A stretch of 64,000 nt of DNA from Spirochaetota bacterium. GTDB lineage: Bacteria > Spirochaetota > Brachyspiria > Brachyspirales > JACRPF01. The stretch's first letter is position 1, and every line of letters starts with the position of its first letter. Positions 25,667 to 34,117 of the stretch are shown piece after piece. A program made the translations under genes and the position numbers. Under the pieces are notes generated by a model. That model made no database searches. It saw nothing but the letters and a program-made list of their open reading frames with translations, and was not told where the DNA came from. The stretch covers positions 132,800 through 196,799 of the forward strand of contig JACRPF010000020.1 in NCBI GenBank assembly GCA_016214035.1, given 5' to 3'.

Positions 25667-25696
25667 CACGTGCGCGGGCCGGACCGGATACGTATG

Positions 25697-27814
25697 TCAG
25701 CGCACCTCAAGCACATAGACGATGGTATTATATGACGGATCTATGGTGAATGAAATGCTGTTGCCGTTCACGGACACCGGCACATCGGAAGATTTCATAC
25801 CGGTATTGCCGATGCCGTAGCAGACCGCTTGTGCCGCCGCCGGGAGTGCCATCGTCACCGTGCCGCCGAGACACTCGATGTATTCAACGTTGTTCTTCGT
25901 TTTCGATGCAGCCATCACCCGCAGTCCGTGATTGTCGCCCGCGGGCAGCGGCTGTTTTTTCGAGTAATCGAGATACTCGACACCGGAATACCGGTTCCTG
26001 CTCGCGAGCGTGACGATATACGTTCCCCTATCGCCGATTGCGCCGTCACGATTGAACGCCGAGAATATGAAATTGCCTCCCGGCGACTCAACCTTCGAAA
26101 GCGTCATCCCCGAAAAGGAATAGACTTCCGTCCCCGCTGAAAAGCCCATGTACAGTTTTACCGTGCGTTCATCGAGCTTAAGGTAACTTGAGCGATAGTC
26201 GTTCGTGCTGCAGTTCCATGCAAAACGCGCTTCAGGAGCGGCCTTTTTCGACTGCACTTCTTTGTCGGGCGAGAGCGCCTCGCCGTCGGTTACCGCAACG
26301 CCGATGCGTGAACCGGTGATCATCGGCACCGTGAGAAGTTCTCTGAACGGATTGCGTGTCTTCGCGAGCGCGGCAGTGAGCATGTCGCCGCGGTTTATCG
26401 TGAGAAGTACCGCATTTGAGAGCGGCGCGACTTTCCCGCTGCGGAATGCCGCCGCGGCAAACGGCAGAAGATGCTTTTTAGCGAAGTTGTTGAAATAATC
26501 GAAAAAGCGTATCGAACCGTCGCTCGCGCCGAAGGTGAAAAAGAAAAATGCGTCGTAATCCTGAAGCGCCGCGTTTACCGCGATGAACGGAACGCCTTCT
26601 GCGCAGTATTCGTTGGGATACGGATGGTCATATTCACTCACCGTGTACGGCTTTCCCGCAATCCGGTCGGTAACCAGCTCGGCGGTGATTGTATTCTTCT
26701 CGTATCCGAGCATCGATTCGTTCCTCACATAAAAGTTCGCCATATCCCATGACTTACCCGGGAAACTCGGATGCCGCCAATAAGCATGTGTATCGACATA
26801 GTCGTAGCAGTCTCCCAGATCGAGAAAACTGAATTCAAGCTGCGTTCCCGTTACCGGCACCCGCACGCCGGCCTTTTTAACGAACGCGACCATCTCATTC
26901 CAGTATGCCCGTTCAGTATCATGTATGAAAGCGATGAAATCCTGCTGCTTCAACGGCATCAGTGTCGGGAGTGTTTTTTTGTCCGGCAGATCGGATGTGT
27001 CGGTGCTGCTGTATTTCCGGGAAAGAAACGCATTCCATTTTTTCCTGATGACCTCCCTGAAGTTTTCCGGGAGTTTATCCATTGCATTGTAGTAGAATGT
27101 GCCGCGATAAAACGAGTTCTCATTATTGATCTCAAGCATCGCCATGACAGGGTCGTCCTTGTACGCGAGTCCGGTGTACTTGTTGACATGATTGAGAAGC
27201 GCCGTCGCATACTGCTTCTGCATCTCGATGAGCTCGGGCATGAAGGTGTCTATGCCCTTGCCGTACAGGAACGACGGATCCGTCATCACCTTGCGGTAAT
27301 CATAGTCTTTGGTGCTCGGATATTTCCGCGAGACGTGCAGATTGAGATTCACATAGACGCCGCGCTTTTTTAACTGTGCGACGAAATAATCCATCCTGTC
27401 GAGCTGCGCCTCGTCGAACTGCTCCTGCGTGTCCTTGTATTTCCCCCAGATATCGCGAAGATCGATGTGATGTATGCGCACGCAGTTGATGCCGAGCCCG
27501 GCAAGATGCGCCGCGATACGCTCCGCGTCCCTCGCTTCGGGGAACATCGTCTCAAAACTGAAATTCATGCCGATGAACCTGATGCGTCCGGCGGCTGTGT
27601 AAAAATGGCCGTCATTGATGAAGACAAAACCGTTCTTGTCGATATCGTACGCGTTCATGTACTGCATCGATACCGGTGACTGCGGCGACGGATAATCGAG
27701 CGTGTTGCCCCATGTACGGTAGGCCGGCGGCATATCGGTTTCCTGAACGGCCGGCGCCGCACACAACGTAAACGCCGCTGCGAGCATAAACGTGACAACA
27801 GATAATGTTCGCAT
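25697..27814 (-). CDS. Secreted clan GH-A glycosidase (GH5/cellulase-like)
   Basis: The 705-residue protein has a signal peptide (about 1-20), a TIM barrel (about 60-460) and C-terminal beta domains (about 500-705). The clan GH-A signature is present: the acid/base Glu232 in MLEINNENS and the nucleophile Glu394 in TVSEYDHPYPNE, with the conserved Arg/His stretch CVRIHHID on beta-strand 2. It should retain anomeric configuration while hydrolysing a beta-linked glycan. The exact GH family is uncertain; the barrel looks closest to secreted GH5-like/cellulase proteins of glycan specialists. It starts 24 nt after the GH39-like gene, forming a two-enzyme operon with the AraC gene downstream. Confidence 0.8.
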   Translation of the reverse strand: MRTLSVVTFMLAAAFTLCAAPAVQETDMPPAYRTWGNTLDYPSPQSPVSMQYMNAYDIDKNGFVFINDGHFYTAAGRIRFIGMNFSFETMFPEARDAERIAAHLAGLGINCVRIHHIDLRDIWGKYKDTQEQFDEAQLDRMDYFVAQLKKRGVYVNLNLHVSRKYPSTKDYDYRKVMTDPSFLYGKGIDTFMPELIEMQKQYATALLNHVNKYTGLAYKDDPVMAMLEINNENSFYRGTFYYNAMDKLPENFREVIRKKWNAFLSRKYSSTDTSDLPDKKTLPTLMPLKQQDFIAFIHDTERAYWNEMVAFVKKAGVRVPVTGTQLEFSFLDLGDCYDYVDTHAYWRHPSFPGKSWDMANFYVRNESMLGYEKNTITAELVTDRIAGKPYTVSEYDHPYPNEYCAEGVPFIAVNAALQDYDAFFFFTFGASDGSIRFFDYFNNFAKKHLLPFAAAAFRSGKVAPLSNAVLLTINRGDMLTAALAKTRNPFRELLTVPMITGSRIGVAVTDGEALSPDKEVQSKKAAPEARFAWNCSTNDYRSSYLKLDERTVKLYMGFSAGTEVYSFSGMTLSKVESPGGNFIFSAFNRDGAIGDRGTYIVTLASRNRYSGVEYLDYSKKQPLPAGDNHGLRVMAASKTKNNVEYIECLGGTVTMALPAAAQAVCYGIGNTGMKSSDVPVSVNGNSISFTIDPSYNTIVYVLEVR

Positions 27815-27838
27815 GCGGTACTCCTTGCTGATGGTTCG

Positions 27839-29425
27839 TTATTTCGGCGTGCCGCGGAACGAGGTGATGCTGTTGGGCGGAAGCATCAGGCGTCCGTTTT
27901 CAAGCGAAACGGGCGACACGTGCCAGAACTTTTCTTCGCCGGGTATTTCCGCCTGCGCTTGTTTGTCCGCGTCACAGGTCATCTGATAAATGTCCATGAG
28001 CGCATATTTTTTTTCGCCCGTGGACAGATTCACCGACAGCATGTCATCCGTCGTATTGACAATCACCCCGCCGATCTTCGAACGGTCTTTTTTTGCACAG
28101 ATGAACCAGTCGAGGTCCTTCGATGCTTTCGGACTGTCATCCTGCTTCCAGCCGTCCACATACAATGCCGAGCTCATGGGGCCGAGATCGGACTTGTGTT
28201 CGACTAAAACCGGGCATTCCTTAACGAGCTCATTGAGCATGCGGTTCACCGGACCGAACGGACCGATATCGAACTGCGCGGTTCCGGTTTTATTCGGTAT
28301 TCTCGGCGCCTTGCCCGATTGCTTCTCCTCGGGATACTGATACATCCATTCGGTACCGGGGGACCAGTATCCCAGACCGCTCGTGCACAGGAATTCATGC
28401 GCGGCGGTATAATCGACTTTCGGATAGCTTAAGAGCGTCATCGCGAACTTCGCGTTCCAGAGCGCCCCGGTGCGGAACGTACGGTGCTGCACGCCGCCGA
28501 CGCCGGTGTAGCGCCATTCGGTCACCAGATACCGGAAATGATCCGTGTTCGGCTGTTTCGCGAGGATATCCGATATCGTCTCAAGCCCGCGATAGTTCGC
28601 GCTGTACATACTCGCCGAGCCGTAGACGTGTATCTGCAGATGCGATATTTTTTTTATGTCTTCGCCGAGCGCCGGAAGCATTTTTTCATGCCAGGAGAAC
28701 CAGTTCGAGCTCCTGCCAACCTTGGCCATGAATGTCTTTATCGCAGGATCATCGGTATTGCGGAGCATGACCGGCACGGTGAGTCGTATACCCGGGTGCA
28801 CCGCCAGCGCGGCGTTAACCATCTTTCGTGCGAATTGCGCATAAAGAACCGGGTCCCATGAACTCCAGCACTCATTGCCGATTTCCCAGGCGGTATACAG
28901 GTCCTGATAGCCGTTACTCACCACCCACGATAGTTTTTTTATGTTATTCGCAACCCCGCCGTCGAAATGATCCGGCGTATCGCGAAATACGACCACCGTA
29001 CCGGTTTTCTCGTCATAGTACTTCTCATCCCTGAACGCCCCGATGAGACGAATGTTGTTCGCGCGGCAGAACCGGTGAAACTCGTCCATCGAAAACCAGA
29101 GGCTGTCACGACTGCCGTTGCCGCTGAGCTTGCGGTCCTCTTCGATGCTGAACCAGCCGTATTCGTTCCGCCCGTCCATCCGGATGACGGGTAAGCCGAT
29201 ATTTGACATGAATGTAGCGAAAGCCGCGCTCTGATCAAGCATCGCTTTGACGCTGTAATGGAACCTGAACTGCTGCGCATTAGCGCCGAGATATGAATGT
29301 GTCAGGTCCTTTTGCGTCTGCCGCACATCGACCGTAAGCATCCGTTCGACGACCGGTGCTGCTGTAAGCACCGCGTACAGGCACAGCATTGCAGCAGCAC
29401 AACGAACGATAGTGACACGCAGCAT
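27839..29425 (-). CDS. Secreted clan GH-A glycosidase (GH39/GH51-like)
   Basis: The ATG at 29425 has AAGGAG 6 nt upstream and opens a signal peptide (VRCAAAMLCLYAVLTAA). The frame is open further to 29566, but that part overlaps the esterase C-terminus and lacks a site. The 528-residue product contains TAWEIGNECWSSW with acid/base Glu185 and YLVTEWRYTG with nucleophile Glu303, the spacing of GH-A barrels. The GNE motif is typical of GH39 xylosidases and GH51 arabinofuranosidases. A C-terminal beta domain (about 430-528) ends with LPPNSITSF, the last strand common in arabinofuranosidase-like enzymes. It is predicted to trim arabinose or xylose side chains outside the inner membrane. Confidence 0.8.
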   Translation of the reverse strand: MLRVTIVRCAAAMLCLYAVLTAAPVVERMLTVDVRQTQKDLTHSYLGANAQQFRFHYSVKAMLDQSAAFATFMSNIGLPVIRMDGRNEYGWFSIEEDRKLSGNGSRDSLWFSMDEFHRFCRANNIRLIGAFRDEKYYDEKTGTVVVFRDTPDHFDGGVANNIKKLSWVVSNGYQDLYTAWEIGNECWSSWDPVLYAQFARKMVNAALAVHPGIRLTVPVMLRNTDDPAIKTFMAKVGRSSNWFSWHEKMLPALGEDIKKISHLQIHVYGSASMYSANYRGLETISDILAKQPNTDHFRYLVTEWRYTGVGGVQHRTFRTGALWNAKFAMTLLSYPKVDYTAAHEFLCTSGLGYWSPGTEWMYQYPEEKQSGKAPRIPNKTGTAQFDIGPFGPVNRMLNELVKECPVLVEHKSDLGPMSSALYVDGWKQDDSPKASKDLDWFICAKKDRSKIGGVIVNTTDDMLSVNLSTGEKKYALMDIYQMTCDADKQAQAEIPGEEKFWHVSPVSLENGRLMLPPNSITSFRGTPK

Positions 29426-29457
29426 GAAATACTCCTTACGTAAAAAATGTTCCGTAT

Positions 29458-31251
29458 CTACCGCACCACAAGGACCCGTATCGTCTTCATCTCCGTGCCG
29501 TTCGAAAGCCTGCAGAAATATACTCCGGACGGTACATCCTTTCCCGCCGACGTCTTTGTGTCCCACACCGCTTCTCCATTATATACGGATGACCTGATCG
29601 TCGCAATCAACCTGCCCGATACGGAATAGACATGTATCACGGTGTTCTCCGGAAGATTGATGAAGCGTACGCCATCCCCGGTGCCCCGGTAGGGATTATT
29701 GAGCGCCGTCGCATTCGCAAGCGTATCCGGCGTCTTCGTGACCGACGGTACGGTGAGCGATACGGGCCCCGTGCGGGAACTTTCGCCCGATCCGTTCGTT
29801 GCGCTCACTTTATAATAGTAGGTATTTCCCGCGGCGGTGTTTGAGTCGATGCAGTTCGTCCCGTTTGCGGCCGGCATGGCAATGGCGGTAAATCCGCTGT
29901 TGCTCGAGGTGCTGCGATACACGATGAAGCCGTCCTCGATGCCTGACGCATCATGCCAGCGGACGGCTGCGCCCGCGCCCTGAACGAGAGACGCGGTCAC
30001 GTTCTGCGGAGCTGCCGGTTTGGGAAGTGCGACCGTATACGTGATGCTGTTCGTCCCGCTCGTGTTGCCGAGTATGTCGCGCCCGTAGTATGAAAGCGTC
30101 GTCGTCCTGCTGACAGTAATGCTTGTTCCCGATGTCGTAAAACTGCTGTATGCAGAGCCGTTGGTAGACCAGTAGCCGTGGTTCTCATTGACATCGAGCG
30201 TCACCGTGAATGAGCTGTTGGTGGTGAGACCTGCCGGAGCGCCGCTCACATTCGGGGCCGTCGTGTCAAACACATATCTGTTAGAACTCTTCGCGCTTAC
30301 ACCGTCGGCATTGCTCCCGAAATACCACACCGTCGTCGTGCGGCTGATCGATATGTTCGTACCAGCCGTAGTAAATTTATAATATGTCACATTATTTGTC
30401 GACCAGTAGCCGTCATTGGTATCCACATCGAGCGAGGCCGTGAACGTTTTATTGGTGGTCATGTCCGCGGGGGTGCATGCAGCCGTGGGCGGTGGCGGCG
30501 GATCGGCGGTAACTTCCTTGATGAACGCGGGCAGCCAGCGGTAAGTCGACGTATTGGTCACCGAATGATACAGCGTGGTCCGGTCGCCGATGCCGAGCGC
30601 CGCATATTTGTTCGTCAGTTTTACACCGTTCATCGGATCATGGATATCATCGGTGTTCGGCACCGTATAGTAGGTGAGAAAACATTTCCGTGAATTCGCA
30701 TGTACCCAGGTGCGCGGGTCATCGCCCATCCCCAGGCTGACGAATGCCCACACCGGGTCGGGCATCGCCGAGACCATATAAATACCGCGGATATCCTGCC
30801 AGCGTGTGTGACACTTTTTCCACGAGACCACCGTGCCGCGCGAAGTACCGCCGATCACTATTTTATCCGGGTTGATGTTGTATTCTGCCGCGTGTGCCCG
30901 CACCCAGTCGAGCATGACGTCGAAATCGGCTTCGGAGGTTGCCACGGTTGACGGCGAATCAACCATTTCCACCGCTTCCCAGCTGATTGCCGATATGCCG
31001 TTGGTCCGGCATATCTTCCACAGGTAATCGTCAAAACTGTTCGCATCGGTTCCGTCGGCATGCGCCCATATATATACCGGCTTCGGTGTACTGCTGTTCG
31101 TCGCGATATAGATATGCAGCCACTGGCGGCTTGCGGAACCGTATGACACATGACTGTAGGTCGGAACCGCGTTTGCAGCATCCATGCAGAACGGAAGCAC
31201 GAGCATCACCAGCATCATCGAAATCAGCGGGATCTTCGAATGTGTTTTCAT
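29458..31251 (-). CDS. Secreted modular esterase with two Ig-like repeats, FN3 and C-terminal sorting domain
   Basis: The 597-residue protein starts at an ATG with GGAG 7 nt upstream and has a signal peptide (ISMMLVMLVLPFCMDAANA). Residues about 30-250 form an alpha/beta-hydrolase with nucleophile elbow GGTSRG and the neighbouring SWKKCHTRW. Two Ig-like modules follow (DNA about 30475-30020), each with the GYWSTN core. An FN3 domain (about 30010-29740) comes next, and the last 75 residues (INLPENT, YSVSGRLIATI, GVYFCRL) resemble a FlgD-like/type-A sorting domain. It probably removes acyl groups from a polymer at the cell surface. The shorter gene at 31345 is its catalytic-domain paralogue. 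Confidence 0.8.
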   Translation of the reverse strand: MKTHSKIPLISMMLVMLVLPFCMDAANAVPTYSHVSYGSASRQWLHIYIATNSSTPKPVYIWAHADGTDANSFDDYLWKICRTNGISAISWEAVEMVDSPSTVATSEADFDVMLDWVRAHAAEYNINPDKIVIGGTSRGTVVSWKKCHTRWQDIRGIYMVSAMPDPVWAFVSLGMGDDPRTWVHANSRKCFLTYYTVPNTDDIHDPMNGVKLTNKYAALGIGDRTTLYHSVTNTSTYRWLPAFIKEVTADPPPPPTAACTPADMTTNKTFTASLDVDTNDGYWSTNNVTYYKFTTAGTNISISRTTTVWYFGSNADGVSAKSSNRYVFDTTAPNVSGAPAGLTTNSSFTVTLDVNENHGYWSTNGSAYSSFTTSGTSITVSRTTTLSYYGRDILGNTSGTNSITYTVALPKPAAPQNVTASLVQGAGAAVRWHDASGIEDGFIVYRSTSSNSGFTAIAMPAANGTNCIDSNTAAGNTYYYKVSATNGSGESSRTGPVSLTVPSVTKTPDTLANATALNNPYRGTGDGVRFINLPENTVIHVYSVSGRLIATIRSSVYNGEAVWDTKTSAGKDVPSGVYFCRLSNGTEMKTIRVLVVR

Positions 31252-31280
31252 CTTGATACTCCACATCTAATCTTGCTCTC

Positions 31281-31332
31281 AGCATAAAAAATGCGGCATG
31301 CAGTGTCAACGCAAAAAACACTTTAAAACACA
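31281..31332 (-). promoter_or_regulatory. Promoter of the modular esterase gene with shared upstream box
   Basis: TTGACA (31309-31304), a 17-nt spacer and TATGCT (31286-31281) form a strong sigma70 promoter on the minus strand. The -35 is the end of a 28-bp stretch (31305-31332; core GTGTTTTTTGCGTTGAC) that is identical upstream of the paralogous esterase gene (32223-32250). Confidence 0.75.
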
Positions 31333-31344
31333 GAGAACATCAGA

Positions 31345-32169
31345 TTATGGATTATTATCTGTTCCGCCAGCCGTGTCATCCATGGTGCATGATGCGGACG
31401 TCGACTGCACGGATGATGCCGGTGCTGCGGCGGCAAAAAATCCCGGAAGGAATTTCCATTCCGATTGCTTCCCGACAACAAGTGAATGAACAAGTCGTGC
31501 GCGTTCACCGATGCCGAGCTCGGCATACCGGTTCGTCACCATCATGCCGTTCAAGGGGTCGTGAATATCGGGAGTGTCCGGCGGTGCGCTGTAGACGAGA
31601 AACAGGCCCGGAGAATTGGTGTGGACATGCTTAAGCGGACTTTCTCCGAGACCGAGCGCGACGGCCGCCCATACCGGATCCGGAAGCGCCTGATTCATGT
31701 ATATACCGCGTATCTCCCGCCATCGGGTATGACATTTTTTCCATGAGATGACTGAGCCGCGCGATGATCCGCCGATCACTATCCTGTTCGTGTCAATGCC
31801 GTAGCGTGCAGCGTTTGACAGAACCCAGTTGAACATCAGGTCGAAATCCGCCTCCGCCGTGTCCACATCCATCGGCGTGGATACCCTCGGCAGCGACTCC
31901 CAGCTTATTGCGGATATGCCGTTCGTCCGTATCATATCCCACGCATGCCGTGAATACCGCGATGCGCTGCTGCCGTTGCCGTGTGACCAAATGAATAACG
32001 GCGCCGGTCTATCATTCGACGCGCAGTATATGTGCAGCCATTGACGGCTTTCAGGGCCGTACGGCACCGTACTGTATGTCGGCTCGGCGTTCTGGCAGAA
32101 TACGACGCTGATTGCTATTATCAGCGACACTGTCAGATGCGTCCATGGAGTCAGTTTTCCTGTTTTCAT
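31345..32169 (-). CDS. Secreted esterase, short paralogue lacking the C-terminal modules
   Basis: The 274-residue protein has a signal peptide (about 1-27) and the same hydrolase domain as the gene at 29458: YGPESRQWLHIY, NGISAISWES, the nucleophile elbow GGSSRG, then SWKKCHTRW and PDIHDPLNG. It ends with a short low-complexity tail (SCTMDDTAGGTDNNP) where the longer paralogue begins its Ig-like modules, so it either lost them or never gained them. The ATG at 32169 has GAGAG about 9 nt upstream; an in-frame ATG at 32184 is the alternative. Without the sorting domain it is probably periplasmic or freely secreted rather than surface-bound. Confidence 0.8.
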   Translation of the reverse strand: MKTGKLTPWTHLTVSLIIAISVVFCQNAEPTYSTVPYGPESRQWLHIYCASNDRPAPLFIWSHGNGSSASRYSRHAWDMIRTNGISAISWESLPRVSTPMDVDTAEADFDLMFNWVLSNAARYGIDTNRIVIGGSSRGSVISWKKCHTRWREIRGIYMNQALPDPVWAAVALGLGESPLKHVHTNSPGLFLVYSAPPDTPDIHDPLNGMMVTNRYAELGIGERARLVHSLVVGKQSEWKFLPGFFAAAAPASSVQSTSASCTMDDTAGGTDNNP

Positions 32170-32198
32170 ATACAGCGCTCTCATCGGTGAATAGTATC

Positions 32199-32250
32199 AG
32201 TATAGAAAGCGGCTGTTAAGACGTCAACGCAAAAAACACTTTAAAACACA
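32199..32250 (-). promoter_or_regulatory. Promoter of the short esterase gene with shared upstream box
   Basis: TTGACG (32227-32222), a 17-nt spacer and TATACT (32204-32199) form the promoter. Sequence 32223-32250 is identical to 31305-31332 and covers the -35 plus 23 bp upstream. The spacer and downstream DNA differ between the two copies. Confidence 0.75.
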
Positions 32251-32310
32251 TAAAACCACCGGTTTGCGGCGCGTTGAAGAACTGCGGATATGCGCCTGCC
32301 GGAATATGTG

Positions 32311-33606
32311 TTATGCGTGCGGCTGAAGTGAATTACGTTCCGATACCGTCCGGAATTCGCGCGGTGCGACACCGAATTTTTTCTTGAACGAATAGCTGAA
32401 GTTCTGATAGTTATTGAACCCGCTCTCGATGATGATACGGGTCACCGAACGTGTTGTCTTCGTAAGCGCCTCCGCGGCACGCTTCAGCCGTGTGTCGTTG
32501 AGATACGCGGTGAACGTCATGCCGAACAGCTTTGCAAAACGCTGGCGGAAATAATCGCGGCTCATGTTGAACGATACGGCGATCTCCTTCATGAGCTCGG
32601 GATCGGAATAGTGTTCGATGATGTATTTCCCGATAGCGCCTTTCAACGCCTCATCGGACTGCTCGGTGCGTTTCAGTGAACGTTTGAGCGTGGATTTACG
32701 GACGATGAGTCTCGGCTCAATGAATATATGCTGCTGCTCCGGCGCTTCTCCCGCCATGACACGCGAAAGCATGCGGATGGCCGCGGCACCTATGGCGCCA
32801 TACTGCTGATCGATGGTGGTAAGGAAATTGGTGTATCGCGCGAACCGGAACCGTTCATTGCCGAAGCCCGCGACGGCGACATGATACGGAATGCGTATGC
32901 CGTTGGCGGCAGCTGTCGAATAAAAGTGAAGTGCAAGGCTGTCGTTCTCGAAAATAATCGCCGACGGCGGAGTGTTCCGGCGCATGAAAAAGGGATACAC
33001 TGCGGAACGCGGGAACACCTTCTCATGCCATTCACCCCGATCGAGTCTCTTTGTCAGGGTGACGGGAAAATGCGCGGTGTGCGCATCGAAACCGTGTACC
33101 TGTTCGGGATGTACGGTAAGGCCGTGACGCTTCATCGCATCACGATAACCGATATACCGCATGAGCGTGTAATATTGCGCGCTTGCGGCGGCGAATCCGA
33201 TCGTGGTATGCCCCTCGGCGACGAGATGATCGACAAGAAGGCCCATGGCCATATGCTCATCCACGCCCGCAAAGTACGCGTGTTCACGGCGGGGCGGTGT
33301 GAACATATACACGCACGGCACATCGCGTTCGATGGCGTCCCATATCTTCTCGCTCTTCCGCGGCCACCACTTTGCCGTCCCGATGATACCGTCGTACGAA
33401 CGATGTTCTTTTTTCCGCACGAACGACGCCAGATCGAGTTTCATATCGAAATAAAAAAGCTCTATGCCGTTCTCATACGCCTCGCTGTTGAGCGCCGTAA
33501 CCGTTTCTACAAATTGCGAGCGCCTGCCGATGCTCGCTTCAAAATCCATGAACTCGCTTATCACGGCCACGCGGGGCCGCTTCGGTATTGCTCGGGTTCG
33601 CTTCAT
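32311..33606 (-). CDS. XylR-type regulator (LacI-like sensor fused to AraC DNA-binding domain)
   Basis: The 431-residue protein has an N-terminal periplasmic-binding-protein-like sensor (about 10-300: RVAVISEF, GIIGTAKWW, YFAGVDEHMAMGLLVDHL, IIFENDSLALHFYS) and a C-terminal AraC domain (about 325-425: LMKEIAVSFNMSRDYFRQRF, then VTRIIIESGFNNYQNFSYSF). This is the E. coli XylR arrangement, in which a sugar binds the LacI-like part. The frame opens at TTG 33642, but a TTGACG-18-TATACT promoter lies within that extension. The ATG at 33606 starts 6 nt after the -10, suggesting a leaderless message. It probably senses a pentose or oligosaccharide and controls the nearby esterase and glycosidase genes. 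Confidence 0.9.
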   Translation of the reverse strand: MKRTRAIPKRPRVAVISEFMDFEASIGRRSQFVETVTALNSEAYENGIELFYFDMKLDLASFVRKKEHRSYDGIIGTAKWWPRKSEKIWDAIERDVPCVYMFTPPRREHAYFAGVDEHMAMGLLVDHLVAEGHTTIGFAAASAQYYTLMRYIGYRDAMKRHGLTVHPEQVHGFDAHTAHFPVTLTKRLDRGEWHEKVFPRSAVYPFFMRRNTPPSAIIFENDSLALHFYSTAAANGIRIPYHVAVAGFGNERFRFARYTNFLTTIDQQYGAIGAAAIRMLSRVMAGEAPEQQHIFIEPRLIVRKSTLKRSLKRTEQSDEALKGAIGKYIIEHYSDPELMKEIAVSFNMSRDYFRQRFAKLFGMTFTAYLNDTRLKRAAEALTKTTRSVTRIIIESGFNNYQNFSYSFKKKFGVAPREFRTVSERNSLQPHA

Positions 33607-33612
33607 GCCTCT

Positions 33613-33642
33613 AGTATAGTACAGCGGGATGTCTTCCGTCAA
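33613..33642 (-). promoter_or_regulatory. Promoter of the XylR-type gene, possible leaderless start
   Basis: TTGACG (33642-33637), an 18-nt spacer and TATACT (33618-33613) end 6 nt before the ATG at 33606. The MITE-like element begins 5 bp upstream of the -35. Confidence 0.65.
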
Positions 33643-33646
33643 CCTA

Positions 33647-33764
33647 AGCGCGGGATATATTCCACAGCCTCAACAGACAAAATGGCGGCATACCAGGAAA
33701 AATACGCGCATGGCGTCGCTGAGCCGAAGGCGAACAGCGCGGAATAATAATGTACTCCCGCGCT
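33647..33764. mobile_element. MITE-like intergenic element, copy 2
   Basis: The 118-bp segment begins AGCGCGGGATATATTCC and ends CCCGCGCT, with the internal GCGGAATAATAAT arm near the right end. It matches the 5733 copy over its first 63 bp without gaps and again at its right end. The rest of 33765-34117 contains GC-rich short inverted repeats, then an AT-rich region with a T8 box (33958). I see no gene in it. Confidence 0.55.
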
Positions 33765-33957
33765 TTGCTAGCGCCAGCGGTGCTGGATGTATGGGCGCAA
33801 GGATGCGCCCGAATGAGCCGCCGCCCGGATGGCGTTGGCGGCGAACAACCGCGAGAGCGACAACAGAACAGCGACAATGATGTTCTCATAATTTACAAAA
33901 CACGTTACAATATAGTATTTCGGCACATTATTTTAGATAACATCCAGTACGCAGTAA

Positions 33958-33973
33958 ATTCGTTTTTTTTAAT
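33958..33973 (+). promoter_or_regulatory. T8 box upstream of phosphoesterase gene, copy 1
   Basis: ATTCGTTTTTTTTAA occurs upstream of each of the three calcineurin-like phosphoesterase genes (also 38323 and 42802). Here no plus-strand gene precedes it, so it cannot be the T-run of a terminator. Confidence 0.5.
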
Positions 33974-34117
33974 AATTGCATTTTATGTCCATTTGGGTTG
34001 CATCACAGGGAAACTATTATCATATACACATACGACTCTCTGTGCAAACGTTTTCTCGGCACGCTGTCTGTCTCTAAAAAATCCCGCCATGCGGGAAATT
34101 GAGTATAGGAGTGTTCC

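Noticed and set aside
27839-29566. Longer start (29566) for the GH39-like glycosidase
   Set aside because: The extra 47 codons overlap the esterase gene, lack a ribosome-binding site, and would bury the signal peptide that starts at 29425.
32728-33747. Plus-strand ORF of 339 codons opposite the XylR-type gene
   Set aside because: It is antisense to a convincing regulator gene and has no start signal or domain.
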